Assembly (NCBI GenBank): GCA_020744425.1
Contig: JAGMUV010000032.1
Coordinates: 496,001 to 560,000, forward strand
Length of the DNA: 64,000 bases
Source of the DNA: Dactylonectria macrodidyma
Lineage: Eukaryota > Ascomycota > Sordariomycetes > Hypocreales > Nectriaceae
Direction of reading: 5' to 3'
The position numbers and the translations under genes are program-made. This document shows positions 11,919 to 21,500 of the stretch, one piece after another. The stretch's first letter is position 1, and every line of letters starts with the position of its first letter. The notes below the pieces were generated by a model. The model searched no databases. It saw only the letters and a program-made list of their open reading frames with translations, and was not told the origin of the DNA.

Positions 11919-14163
11919 TCCCATCGAGTGCGGATGGACCCCATTTTCGCCAAGGGCGGGGTAAAGCCAATCAGGGCTTATGGGACCACTAGAATAATCG
12001 AATCATATGCTAAGATTCAGGGTACCTCGATTCCTCTATAGATTTTGGGTGTGCCAGAGGTACCAACAATCTCCATCAGTACATAGCGGTACGTTACAGT
12101 CTAAGCAGCCTTTTCGAGTCTTTTTTCGCTGTTGCGGCTGTTGAGTGAGGCTATTCCTAGATACCTCACTTAGAGCCTGGCGTTTCTTCCTCCTGCCGCA
12201 ATAGGTGCAAGGCGAGTTAACCCCCCTTGATCCCTTGCGATGGTGCTGCCAAGGAATAGATGTTTTCCTCTTATCTGAAGCCCGTTGAGGTCGTGAAAGT
12301 CTTCGACCTCCTGCTAATGGTCCAAACTGTTGAATAAGCTGGGATGCAAGCAGTCGCCGCCATTGATACTGGGTCTTAACCTTTTGCCACTCGGGCTTAC
12401 CCCAGAGCTGCAGGAAGAAGCTATTTACAACGATCACTTCTAGTAGGAAATTCCAAGCAAGTGCCTGCCAGCCTCCTCGACGAATAGGGCGGTTATATTG
12501 ATAATAGGACCTCATCTGGTCACTAATATCAACCCCATTCATCTTATGGTTATATTTATCAATTGCCTCAGGCACCGGGAGGTTCTTCCGGACGTCTGGG
12601 CCGAAGGCTTCTTTCCGGGCAGCCCGCTTTCCAGCAGAGCTTCCGGCCGGCCGGCGCCGGAGACGGATAACCTCCCGGCCGTCTCGGAAGACGGTTGTCA
12701 AGAAGAGGACAAGGGCGTTATCCTTCCAGGTGAATTGGTTGACCTATGAAGAGACAAATTGATCAGTATGGAGATATCTATAGAAAGCAGTTTGCAATAC
12801 CATACCTCCCCATCTAAGGTAGGGATGCAATGGATCTGACCCCAAGGAATACCCTGGCCTTCTGCTTCCTTCTCGGCGATGAGGATCTTATCTATCCCAC
12901 TGTCTTTCCGGCAGGTCCCGGAAGCTCCGACCTGCTGCTTCCGGAGGGCCCGGAGAAGCCGTACGGAAGCAAAGAGATTGTCTAGGAATACGTGGTAGAC
13001 TGCAGCCGGAAGTAGGGTAATAAGTGTCGTTACAACCCGTTGCGTTGGCGTTAACGGGTCCCACTTTGCGGCAGCTGCTCCAGCCTTGCTGCCTGCCGGC
13101 CGGGCCTGAGGGACTAGTCCGTATGGGCCCTTTCCGTGTACGTGCCAGAGCCACCGGAGGCAGTAGCCCGATTGGGCAAGGATCCAGACCTTGAAGCCGG
13201 TTGGGATCGGCTTCGTCGGTATTGTCGTCGTCTCTAGGGACCGGCCCGTAAACCGGACCATAGCCTCGTCAACGGTAAGGTCGGAGCCGGCTGTATAGAA
13301 GGAATCCCCAGTCTCCTGGATATGGGCTGACCACTCATTAACCTTCCGGTATATATCTGGCATTCCGGCTTGGGCGGGGGCTTGGGCCCGGGCCTGGCGT
13401 TGACCTCCTGACTGGCTGGGCTGGAATTCAGAGGTATCAAAGATACGTAGCTGCCGGAGCAGACTTTGGAAGCGGTCCCGGGAGATAAACCGGGTGAATA
13501 GATAGATAGGATCCTCCTTTTGCTGTTGAGTTGACCAATATCTTGATATTTGAGGTTCGCTATGTATCCCCATATAAAGCAGGATTCCTAAGAAGAGGTA
13601 AATCTCATCTACAGAAGTCTTCCTCCGATCATACACTCTTGACCGTTTAGCCCGGGGACCTTCCCTTAGATAACGGCGCTGCATTCGTCCATTGCACCCA
13701 CCGCTCAATAAGGCCCCGGGGAACGTACCGGAGGAATAGGTCAAGCGGGGCTGCCGGCAGCTCCCGTATCTCTCGGGGCCGGGTCGGTACGTCAAAGGGT
13801 ACGAAGGAGCCCGGCGGCCCGCGCTCGACAGCCGGAGGTTCGTGGGGCCGGACTGTGCTGTTATCGCACCGCTCCGGCGTACAGTCGGCAGTGCAGGCGA
13901 CAGCGAGGTCTTCAGGAAGGATCTCAACCACAATACAGCTCCGTACGGAAGCCCTGGAGGCACCGGAGGCATCAGAAGCATCAGAATCACTAGAAGACAT
14001 CGCAGCATTGAACAAAATGACGGTTTTGGTGGTGACAGCAGGTAAGAAAACATAGGTGCAAATGATGTTTCGTCATGTACTGATTGAAGTGCGGAGTAAA
14101 AGTGGGTATAAGAGTGGGTATTTTGGCCTTGGCGAAAATGGGGTCCATCCGCACTCGATGGGA
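11919..14163 (-). mobile_element. piggyBac-like DNA transposon
   Basis: A 37-bp perfect terminal inverted repeat starting TCCCATCGAGTGCGGATGG lies at both ends, flanked by TA on each side (11917-11918, 14164-14165). This differs from the TTAA target usual for piggyBac. The left TA is shared with the pogo element. One transposase gene on the minus strand fills most of the 2.2 kb. Confidence 0.85.
12036..14015 (-). pseudogene. piggyBac-like (DDE_Tnp_1_7) transposase with one frameshift
   Basis: The start is MFNAAMSSSDSDASDASG at 14015, running to WVQWTNA. The frame then changes by one near 13683, and the protein continues YLREGPRAKRSRVYDRRKTS to the donor at 12805. A 62-nt GT-AG intron (12744-12805) precedes the second exon (VNQFTWKDN... 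to the stop at 12036). The three catalytic Asp regions are present: LTVDEAMVRFTGRS, VFLDNLFAS and NGVDISDQMRSYY. The C terminus has a Cys-rich finger (CTYCGRRKK, CLDCNVPLC). Without the frameshift it would be a full-length transposase; a sequencing error is an alternative. An ATG at 14053 in the second frame gives a longer ORF, but its N terminus lacks the acidic, conserved character. Confidence 0.8.
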
Positions 14164-14328
14164 TATGTCACACCTATACTGTACAGCTAAAAGTGTAAAT
14201 TTTAGATTTTCTAAAACAGGATATTTAATTATTAGATTTCTAGAAAATTAATATTAGATTCTCTAGAAAAAAAGTCATAAGAGAGTAATTTTTATAAACT
14301 TTTAGCTAATTTATTAAGCCTTTAAAAT

Positions 14329-14576
14329 TGTAGGTTTCACAAGGGTAGGGTTCGAACCACTGGTTGAAGCCGAAATAGTGCTGTATTTAGGCTTCGTATT
14401 GATGGATCTTGTGTTGTTGTATCATCTAACTAGCCAGCAGGTGCGCAGTGGGGAGATATGGATCTGTGCCCCATAGGCCGATAAGACAGTCCCCTTATCG
14501 CTTCCAGGTGGGCGCACATACCACCTGCCGCATCCCATCTGCTGCTTGTATGTATCTTGGCCGCGATGTTCCAACA
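14329..14576 (-). repeat. solo LTR, family B
   Basis: On the minus strand it runs TGTTGGAACATCGCGG...AACCTACA, 248 bp, with the 5-bp duplication AAAAT on both sides. An equally long copy lies on the plus strand at 51776-52023. It sits in the AT-rich MITE body. Confidence 0.9.
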
Positions 14577-14921
14577 AAAATATAAATTTAAGAAGAAAAA
14601 CAGTGTGAATATGCTTTTTCTTAACAGCTTTATAAATAAAAATAAATAAAATATAGTAAAATTCCTTTATATTATTTCATATTTAATTAACCTTAATTCT
14701 GATTTTTAGCTTTTTTAGGCTTAGTTTCGATTTTTAGCAATTTCTTTAAAATCGCGATTTAAGGTGAAAATCCAAGTGTGACACATACTTGTCTGTAACA
14801 TAAGCTTATTGTTGGATTATGTATCGGATTAATCCTAGCTATAGCAATAAGCGGGCACCCTGAACTTTTGGCGTAGCTGGTGAATCCATCAATTAACAGT
14901 CGAATTCGCGCTCATGCGTAA

Positions 14922-15114
14922 TGTGACGGGAGCGTCTGGAGTGCTGGACCCAGGGTGGGGTCGATACGTAACTAGGGCGCACGGGGCAGGCCACAGGGAC
15001 TATCAACGCGTCTACGCGTCTACGCGCCTGCCCGCTTTCTCTTTCCTCTTCATCGTAGTATTCTCGCAATACAGTGGCATTACCTCTTGAGTTGATCTCA
15101 TCTGGCCCGTGACA
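14922..15114 (+). repeat. chromovirus 5' LTR
   Basis: This is the left LTR, identical to 21021-21213. It contains ATCGTAGTAT at 15052-15061, the exact complement of a 10-base sequence just after the LTR. That would place the start of the R region, and so of transcription, near 15051. Confidence 0.92.
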
Positions 15115-15116
15115 TT

Positions 15117-15126
15117 ATACTACGAT
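15117..15126 (+). promoter_or_regulatory. putative self-priming primer-binding site
   Basis: ATACTACGAT starts two bases after the LTR and is complementary to 15052-15061 inside the LTR. Tf1-like retroelements prime reverse transcription with the 5' end of their own RNA in this way. No better tRNA match was recognised. Confidence 0.55.
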
Positions 15127-15280
15127 CTTTTATTCTTTCCACCTACATCTTGATTAACTCTGACGCGCGTCAGTGCGAGGTTAATCGTCGCGTCGGATCC
15201 GACTATAGATCCGCCTACCTGCAGCGAGACGCAGGTACGAACAGCAAACCACCGTTGACTGGAACCAATCAGCAGTCGAC

Positions 15281-16774
15281 ATGACCAGGAGCTCTGAGTT
15301 GGGCGCGTGGAGCGCTGACAAAGAGGGCATCGATAAGGCACGCCAAGAGAGCGCCTTTTATCAGCAGGTCCAGCAGTACCTCGCTGAGTCCGTAGACGAG
15401 GACAGCGAAGGGACTACCAATACAGAAGACGACGAAGGGATATCTATCAGACCTTTCGCGCGACTCGCAGCAGATTCTATCGAAGAAGATTTGAACGCTC
15501 GAACCTGCGAGATCACGGACAACGGCCGATTCACAGTCTACGTGAAAGACCAGGACGGGAGATTCAGGAACCTCCCGATCGATGCCGACAATATCGAATC
15601 GATGGTCCAGAAATACCCTGAGGTGCGAGCCTCGATAATTCGCAATTCTGCCGAGCAATTGGCAATCAGAGGGCAGCGAGACGAGCTTATCGAGCTGCAC
15701 AATAAGCACGTCGAGACGACCGAGCGACTCATTAAAGAGCACAATGAGGCAATTGAGGCCGAAGCGATGGCCCACGCCGAGGTGGCACGGATCAATAAGG
15801 AACTGGCACGGTTGAAAGCGGCACAGCATACTGTCCCTCTCCGCGAAGACACGCCTCTCGGGAGCGAGACAACGGCCGAGACCAAGCTGCGCCGGAAGCG
15901 GGAGAGTGACCCACCCGAGCTCGATGATGGCAAGGAACCGGACTTCGAAGACTGGCTCATCAAGGCCAGACGCAAGCTGCGACGCGACGGCCCACGAGAC
16001 TACCCTGAAGAGGAGGACAAGGTATATTATATTTTCGGTCGTTGCAAGGGTATCGCGGCTGCCTATTTACGCCCCCGCATGCCCGAGAACGCGGAGGAAG
16101 ACGCCTTCGAGACCGCTGAAGATGTCTTCCAAGCCCTGACGACCCTCTTCCGGGACAAGAACAAGAAGATCAAGGCGCGAGAGGAGTTCAAGGCCTTGAG
16201 ATACTATACCAATGGTAGCTGGCGTAGCTTCTACGTCAAGTTCTTGGCTACAGCGAACGACGCTAAGATCCCCAAAAGGGATTGGAAGGAAGAGCTCTAC
16301 GACAAAGTGCCAGTGGAGATGAAACGTACTGTGGCTACGCAGCGCTTTGCCGAAGAGGTAAGCTTCGACACCTTTGTGGCAGCGCTTGGCGACATCGCGG
16401 TAGTAGAAGAGGCCTACGCGAAGACCTTAACGAAGAAGGACAGCAAGAGGACCAGCAAGTTACAGACCAGTAAGAGCGATGGTGCTGCCACTGGAAAGAA
16501 GGACACTAAGAAGTCGGCAACTTCAACACCCAAATACTCGAAGATCAAGATTGACGGCAAATGGACTTTCAAGGACCCAGAGGTCCGCAAGCTAGCCGAA
16601 GAAGGGAAGTGCTTCAAGTGTAAGAAAGTCGGCCATACCCACCAGGAGTGTCCGGAGGGGGGCGAAGTGAACGAAGTTCGTGCCAAGGCTAAGAAGGCAG
16701 GGCGGACGATTACTATTGCGATCCCTGATGAATCAGATGAGTCGTCCTCCGAGTCGGAAAAAGACGAGTCCTAG
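15281..16774 (+). CDS. gag: chromovirus Gag
   Basis: A 497-residue structural protein that packages the element RNA. It is highly charged with a coiled-coil-like middle (about residues 95-190) and a retrotransposon Gag core (DYPEEEDKVYYIFGRCKG, EEFKALRYYTNGSWRSFYVKF). A CCHC zinc knuckle CFKCKKVGHTHQEC (CX2CX4HX4C) lies near residue 447, followed by an acidic Ser-rich tail. The pol frame opens upstream of the Gag stop in the -1 frame. Confidence 0.93.
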   Translation: MTRSSELGAWSADKEGIDKARQESAFYQQVQQYLAESVDEDSEGTTNTEDDEGISIRPFARLAADSIEEDLNARTCEITDNGRFTVYVKDQDGRFRNLPIDADNIESMVQKYPEVRASIIRNSAEQLAIRGQRDELIELHNKHVETTERLIKEHNEAIEAEAMAHAEVARINKELARLKAAQHTVPLREDTPLGSETTAETKLRRKRESDPPELDDGKEPDFEDWLIKARRKLRRDGPRDYPEEEDKVYYIFGRCKGIAAAYLRPRMPENAEEDAFETAEDVFQALTTLFRDKNKKIKAREEFKALRYYTNGSWRSFYVKFLATANDAKIPKRDWKEELYDKVPVEMKRTVATQRFAEEVSFDTFVAALGDIAVVEEAYAKTLTKKDSKRTSKLQTSKSDGAATGKKDTKKSATSTPKYSKIKIDGKWTFKDPEVRKLAEEGKCFKCKKVGHTHQECPEGGEVNEVRAKAKKAGRTITIAIPDESDESSSESEKDES

Positions 16775-19700
16775 GGGAAGTCTCCTCTCTAGGACCTGAA
16801 TTGCAGTCACTGATCTTTGACGAGGGCTCGATCAACATGGATGAACTACTCGGCGGGGAGAAGCTCTACCGTCCCTGTACGATAGCAAGTTCAGGGTTGG
16901 CAATTAAAGTTAAAGGTCTATGTGATACTGGAGCGGATGGTTATGTCTTTGTGAATAAGGATCTAGCCCTAAGGATGCACCAACAACTGCAGAGCCGTCG
17001 AATCCTAATCCCGGGGCGGGGACTCGCCGTCAAGGGATACAAGGGCGGACGACAACGGATTACCCACATCACGGTGGCAACGCTGGATATAGATGGCAGA
17101 CGACAGCCAAATTGTCCGATGTTGGAACTCGGGATGCATCAGGACCTGATCATTGGGAGGAAGTGGTTCGAGAAGCACGACGTGGAAATCTCTGCCAAAC
17201 ATCGCCGCCTACGATGGCCTGACGACAGGCCGAAGGATTACCCTAGTAGCGATATTGTGATACCGATGTCTTCGTTGAAGGGCCCTCGCTGTCCAAGGCC
17301 AGCGGACCAGGCCGACATAGAACAACGCAACCAACTGAGCGCAGAACGAAAGAAGGCCCGCGAGTATCGGATCCTTAGGAGGGGAGATCGCCCGCCAAGG
17401 AGGCAATGGTCGGATGACGCCAAAGAGAACATGGCTAAGATGGACAGGGCATTGAGGGATACGGCGCCCTCTCTCCCGATGAGGGACTTCAATACCGAGC
17501 TAGCGATGATCCAAGCCGACCTGCCACGGCGACCAATGATTGATACAGAGGGAGTCACAATCGAAATCAGTATCGTTAGTGCCAGCAGGTGGCAGGAGAG
17601 GGTGGTCAAGCAGGAGGACACCGAATGGATCGGTGAAGTCACCCTCCAGGAGATCGACAAGATTATCGAAGAACGACTAGAACGGAGAGAAGCCGGAGGG
17701 GAGAACCTTCGTAAAGATACGCCCGAATTGAGGGAGAAGGTAGAGTCGAAGTTGCCTCGACAGCACTTACACCTGCGACATGCCTTCTCCAAGGCTGAGT
17801 CTGACGCCTTGCCACCCCACCGGCCAGGCGTTGACATGAAGCTGGAATTGAAAGAGCCGATCCCCGACAGTCGGAAGGTCCCGCCAATGTACAAGTTGAG
17901 CCTCGAACAGCTAGAGGTGATGAGGAACTATATCGAGGAGCACCTGCAGAAAGGATTTATCGTACCGGCAGGTGACGCGCCATACGCATCGCCAGTCCTG
18001 TTTGCAAAAAAGAAGAACGGCGGATGGCGTTTCTGTGTGGACTACAGGAAGCTCAACGAGTTGACGGCGAAGGAACATTGTGCACCACCCCTGATAGAAG
18101 AAACCCAGTCGAGGCTGGCAAAGGCAAAAGTATTTACGAAACTCGACATACGACAGGCCTTCTATCGGATGCGGATGTCCCCAGATTCCGAGGATCTCAC
18201 AGCCTTCAAGACTCGGTATGGCACCTACAAGTATAAGGTGGTACCGTTTGGTCTGACCAACGGCCCTTCGCACTTCCAAGCTTACATCAACCACGTCCTG
18301 ATGGATCTCCTAGACGTTTGCTGCACGGCATACATCGACGACATTCTCATTTACTCAGAAAACGTCAAGGACCACGAAGCGCACGTTAATGCAGTCTTGG
18401 AACGACTGGTCGCAGCAGGGTTGCAGGCAGACATCGACAAGTCGGAATTCTATGTTACAGAGACGGAGTTCCTGGGCTTTATAATTACGACAAACGGGAT
18501 CCGGATGGACCCGAAAAAGATGAAGGCCATTATAGACTGGGAAGAACCAACAAACGTACGGGGAGTACAGGCCTTCCTTGGGTTTTGCAACTTCTACCGA
18601 AAGTTCGTCGAGTTTTACAGTCGGATAGCGCGACCGCTTACACTGTTGACGAAGAAGGGGATCCCATGGAGGTGGACTGAAGAGGAGACGACCGCGATGA
18701 AGGCTATGAAGTTGGCGATTTCGTCGGCCCCGTGCCGGGCCTGGTACGACCCTCTCCGTGATACGATCGTCGAGACCGACGCGTCAGGAGGTGTGGTGGC
18801 TGCAGTACTAACCCAGAAGAGCGAAGACGGGGACTGGCACCCCGTAGCTTTCTTCTCCAAGACGATGAACGACGCGGAGATGCGTTACCCGATTCACGAC
18901 CAGGAGATGCTCGCGGTGGTGTTGGCCTTGAAGGAATGGAACGCCGAGCTCTTGGGGCTCCAACGGCAATTCCTAGTTATTACTGACCACAAAGCCCTCG
19001 AGTATTTCTCGACGAAACAACGCCTTAATGGCAGGCAAGCGCGGTGGGCGGACGACTTGGCGCCTTATGACTTCAAGATCACCTACCGTCCGGGGCGAGA
19101 GAACATTGTAGCGGATGCTCTGTCTCGGAAGTCGTCCGAATTGGCTACGCAGAAGGCGCGACGAGAAGCTGCGTGGAACAGGGTACTACTGAGTCAGGAC
19201 CTGGTGATTAGTTCTATTGACTATGAGATCATGGGCGGTCCCTGTACCGAGCCCGATTCCGGGGAAGGACCAGAGGTGGCATTGATCGGGGCCGAAGCTG
19301 TCGAGTCCTCGGTCAGCTCCGGAAGAGAGGCTATCCGGGCGCCGGAGGGATGGCAGCTGCTTGACGCCGTCCTCCGGGCTAATAGGGCCTCTCCCCAATC
19401 ACAGCCCTACCGAGAGAACGCAGAGAAGAAGGCCGATGGTTGGACGATGAACGAAGGTGTGGTTTGCCGGAACCAGCGCATTTTTGTTCCGGACGACGGT
19501 GTTCTCCGAACGCTGGTCATTAAGGAGAACCACTGCAAGCTCAATGTAGCCCACCCAGGACGCAACAAAACCGTCAGATTGGTTGCCGAGAGGTTCTGGT
19601 GGCCAGGCTTATCGGCTGACGTCGATCGGTTCCGGGCAAATTGTAAGCCGTGTGGAAGAGCTCACGCTAATAGAGATAAGACCCCCGGATTGCTACACCC

Positions 19701-20964
19701 ATTGGAAGTCCCACACCGGATATGGCAGCATGTTACAACAGACTTCCATTACATGCCTAAGGACAAGAACGGATACGACTGCGTATGGGTAGTTATTGAT
19801 CGGCTTAGCAAGATCGCCTTTTCTATACCTTGCTACCGGACGGTGACAGCGAAGGACGTTGCGTATATGTACTACCACCACGTCTACCGTGTTTTTGGAG
19901 TGCCGGAGACGGTGACGTCAGACCGAGGACCACAGTTTATCGCCGCCTTCATGGATGAGCTATGCAAGCTTATCGGGGTGAAGCAGAAACTGAGCACAGC
20001 AGAGCACCCCCAGACAGACGGGAACACTGAGATCTACAACCAGTACTTGAACCACCGACTACGACCGTTTATCAACCATTACCAAGACGACTGGAGTGAA
20101 CTACTACCGTCGATGGACTATGCGCAGATGAATCTCTACCACGAGTCACTGGGTATGGAACCGGTGAGACTGTTACTCGGCCACTTGCCCCGATCCCAAC
20201 TCGACTGGGATAAGAGAACCGACCTTGAGGGCTGCAAAACAAAAGCTGAACGTTTGTCGAGGGAGGATGCCCAGCAGTATGCCAAGCGGATTGCGGACTC
20301 CATCAAAGTTGCTAGGCAGAATCTCCACCAGGCGCAGGAACGGCAGATCCGCCAAGCTAACAAGAAGCGCCGGGAACCGGATTTTACGGTTGGGGACAAA
20401 GTCTGGGTCGACATGCGCGGACTTACGAGTACAAGACCCAGCCAGGCGTTAGACTGGAGGAAGAGAGGGCCATGGACTATTGTGGAACAAGTCGGGCATT
20501 CATACCGCCTGGACCTACCCTCCTCGTGGCACATAAACCCAACTCTACACGCGGATCGGTTGCGGCGTTATCCCGACAATCCTATGCCAGGGCAGGATGA
20601 GGACCCACCACCACCTGAAGTCATTAACGGCGCTAAAGAGTACGAGGTTCACAAGGTCAAGGAGTCGCGGTACAATAAGCGCGACAAACAGCTCCAGTAT
20701 AGGGTAGACTGGGTCGGACACGACCCCGACGATGAATGGTACCCTGCCGAAAACTTCAAGAACGCACCGATGCGACTGAAGGAGTTCCATGAGGAATATT
20801 CAGAGGCACCTGGGCCACCGAAGCGATTACAGGCCTGGGTCGACGCGGCTGCTGCGGATACGGACGTACCGGAGCACCCTGACGATAATCAACCGATCAA
20901 ACTGGGCCGGGGGCCCAAGAAAGCACGACGGAAACGAAGAGTCTTCGTCATCTGGCGATCGTGA
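16741..20964 (+). CDS. pol: chromovirus Pol: protease, reverse transcriptase, RNase H, integrase, chromodomain
   Basis: There is no upstream ATG in this frame. The frame is open from 16741, overlapping the Gag end (16772-16774) in the -1 frame, so expression by frameshift is likely; the first sense run after the Gag stop is at 16801. Domains in order: aspartic protease (CDTGADGYVFV), reverse transcriptase (FCVDYRKLNE, then YIDDILIYSE with the catalytic Asp pair), RNase H (VETDASGGVVAAVL, TDHKALEYF), HHCC integrase finger (H...H...CKPC), integrase core (TDFHYMPKD, TSDRGPQF), and a C-terminal chromodomain (YEVHKVKESRYNKRD, YRVDWVGHDPDDEWYP). The chromodomain defines the chromovirus group and is thought to steer insertion to marked chromatin. 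No stop codons were found. Confidence 0.95.
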   Translation, partial: VVLRVGKRRVLGEVSSLGPELQSLIFDEGSINMDELLGGEKLYRPCTIASSGLAIKVKGLCDTGADGYVFVNKDLALRMHQQLQSRRILIPGRGLAVKGYKGGRQRITHITVATLDIDGRRQPNCPMLELGMHQDLIIGRKWFEKHDVEISAKHRRLRWPDDRPKDYPSSDIVIPMSSLKGPRCPRPADQADIEQRNQLSAERKKAREYRILRRGDRPPRRQWSDDAKENMAKMDRALRDTAPSLPMRDFNTELAMIQADLPRRPMIDTEGVTIEISIVSASRWQERVVKQEDTEWIGEVTLQEIDKIIEERLERREAGGENLRKDTPELREKVESKLPRQHLHLRHAFSKAESDALPPHRPGVDMKLELKEPIPDSRKVPPMYKLSLEQLEVMRNYIEEHLQKGFIVPAGDAPYASPVLFAKKKNGGWRFCVDYRKLNELTAKEHCAPPLIEETQSRLAKAKVFTKLDIRQAFYRMRMSPDSEDLTAFKTRYGTYKYKVVPFGLTNGPSHFQAYINHVLMDLLDVCCTAYIDDILIYSENVKDHEAHVNAVLERLVAAGLQADIDKSEFYVTETEFLGFIITTNGIRMDPKKMKAIIDWEEPTNVRGVQAFLGFCNFYRKFVEFYSRIARPLTLLTKKGIPWRWTEEETTAMKAMKLAISSAPCRAWYDPLRDTIVETDASGGVVAAVLTQKSEDGDWHPVAFFSKTMNDAEMRYPIHDQEMLAVVLALKEWNAELLGLQRQFLVITDHKALEYFSTKQRLNGRQARWADDLAPYDFKITYRPGRENIVADALSRKSSELATQKARREAAWNRVLLSQDLVISSIDYEIMGGPCTEPDSGEGPEVALIGAEAVESSVSSGREAIRAPEGWQLLDAVLRANRASPQSQPYRENAEKKADGWTMNEGVVCRNQRIFVPDDGVLRTLVIKENHCKLNVAHPGRNKTVRLVAERFWWPGLSADVDRFRANCKPCGRAHANRDKTPGLLHPLEVPHRIWQHVTTDFHYMPKDKNGYDCVWVVIDRLSKIAFSIPCYRTVTAKDVAYMYYHHVYRVFGVPETVTSDRGPQFIAAFMDELCKLIGVKQKLSTAEHPQTDGNTEIYNQYLNHRLRPFINHYQDDWSELLPSMDYAQMNLYHESLGMEPVRLLLGHLPRSQLDWDKRTDLEGCKTKAERLSREDAQQYAKRIADSIKVARQNLHQAQERQIRQANKKRREPDFTVGDKVWVDMRGLTSTRPSQALDWRKRGPWTIVEQVGHSYRLDLPSSWHINPTLHADRLRRYPDNPMPGQDEDPPPPEVINGAKEYEVHKVKESRYNKRDKQLQYRVDWVGHDPDDEWYPAENFKNAPMRLKEFHEEYSEAPGPPKRLQAWVDAAAADTDVPEHPDDNQPIKLGRGPKKARRKRRVFVIWRS

Positions 20965-21020
20965 GAATTTGACAACTTGCGCTCACGCGGCCGTTTTGAG
21001 CGCCTTGAAGAGGGGGGTGA

Positions 21021-21213
21021 TGTGACGGGAGCGTCTGGAGTGCTGGACCCAGGGTGGGGTCGATACGTAACTAGGGCGCACGGGGCAGGCCACAGGGACT
21101 ATCAACGCGTCTACGCGTCTACGCGCCTGCCCGCTTTCTCTTTCCTCTTCATCGTAGTATTCTCGCAATACAGTGGCATTACCTCTTGAGTTGATCTCAT
21201 CTGGCCCGTGACA
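21021..21213 (+). repeat. chromovirus 3' LTR
   Basis: Identical to the 5' LTR; preceded directly by the polypurine tract and followed by the CGTAA duplication. Confidence 0.92.
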
Positions 21214-21364
21214 CGTAAGACCGAGAGGTTGACGGTTCGAACCCTAGCACACCCTACAAGTACCTCCTAGGAATGAATCCTAGCTAATTGGAGAATCACT
21301 TTCAATAAAGCAAAATAGGGCTTAGGTCTCAGCTAAAGGATTGTCATCTTTAGCTGGGGGGGTG
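21214..21364 (+). other. TRIM interior with tRNA-like B-box sequence
   Basis: Joined with 14892-14921 this is the whole TRIM interior. GACGGTTCGAACCC at about 21230-21243 matches a tRNA T-arm and polymerase III B box, and the preceding bases suggest a variable arm. No complete cloverleaf forms, so it is a tRNA-derived fragment at best. Confidence 0.45.
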
Positions 21365-21500
21365 TGTTGGATTATGTATCGGATTAATCCTAGCTATAGC
21401 AATAAGCGGGCACCCTGAACTTTTGGCGTAGCTGGTGAATCCATCACTTATCATATACGTTAAACAATACGATATTGGCAATATGGACCCCCTCGCAATA

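Larger units (their letters stand above)
14922..21213 (+). mobile_element. complete Ty3/Gypsy chromovirus
   Basis: The 193-bp LTRs (14922-15114, 21021-21213) read identical, start TGTGACGGGAGC, end CCCGTGACA, and are flanked by the duplication CGTAA. Gag and pol are both open. A purine tract AGAGGGGGGTGA precedes the right LTR. Identical LTRs and intact ORFs point to a recent insertion, later than the TRIM that holds it. Confidence 0.95.
14810..21446 (+). mobile_element. TRIM (miniature LTR retrotransposon) opened by a chromovirus
   Basis: Two direct 82-bp repeats (14810-14891 and 21365-21446) start TGTTGGATTATG and end GAATCCATCA, and are flanked by the 5-bp duplication CTTAT. A purine-rich tract (AGCTGGGGGGGTG) precedes the right repeat, as in LTR retrotransposons. 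Without the chromovirus the element is only about 340 bp and codes for nothing, so it must use another element's enzymes. Its interior holds a tRNA-like T-arm/B-box sequence. Confidence 0.85.
3495..21462. mobile_element. AT-rich MITE split by all insertions of the first nest
   Basis: The sequence at 3495-3529, continued at 14166-14178, is the inverted match of 21462 back to 21452, continued at 14809 back to about 14783. Both read TAACGT(G/A)TATGATAAGC, then TTATGT(C/T)ACA(A/G)ACAAGTATG and TCACAC, with three transitions and one 2-bp gap over about 47 bp. Once the inserts are removed, the remaining body (14166-14809 without the solo LTR) is about 440 bp, very AT-rich and without coding potential. 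It is therefore a non-autonomous element that received the pogo, piggyBac-like, LTR and TRIM insertions. Its own target duplication is not clear. Confidence 0.7.

Noticed and set aside
12698..14053. 451-codon ORF starting MFSYLLSPPKPSF as the piggyBac-like start
   Set aside because: The first ~120 codons lack family features, whereas the frame starting at 14015 is acidic and matches the family, so a frameshift is preferred. The last part of the ORF reads into an intron.
14340..14365. Possible tRNA gene (TAGGGTTCGAACCACTGG) at 14345, also at 21230 and 51998
   Set aside because: The T-loop-like box lies inside an LTR or a TRIM, and no full cloverleaf with acceptor, D and anticodon arms can be drawn.
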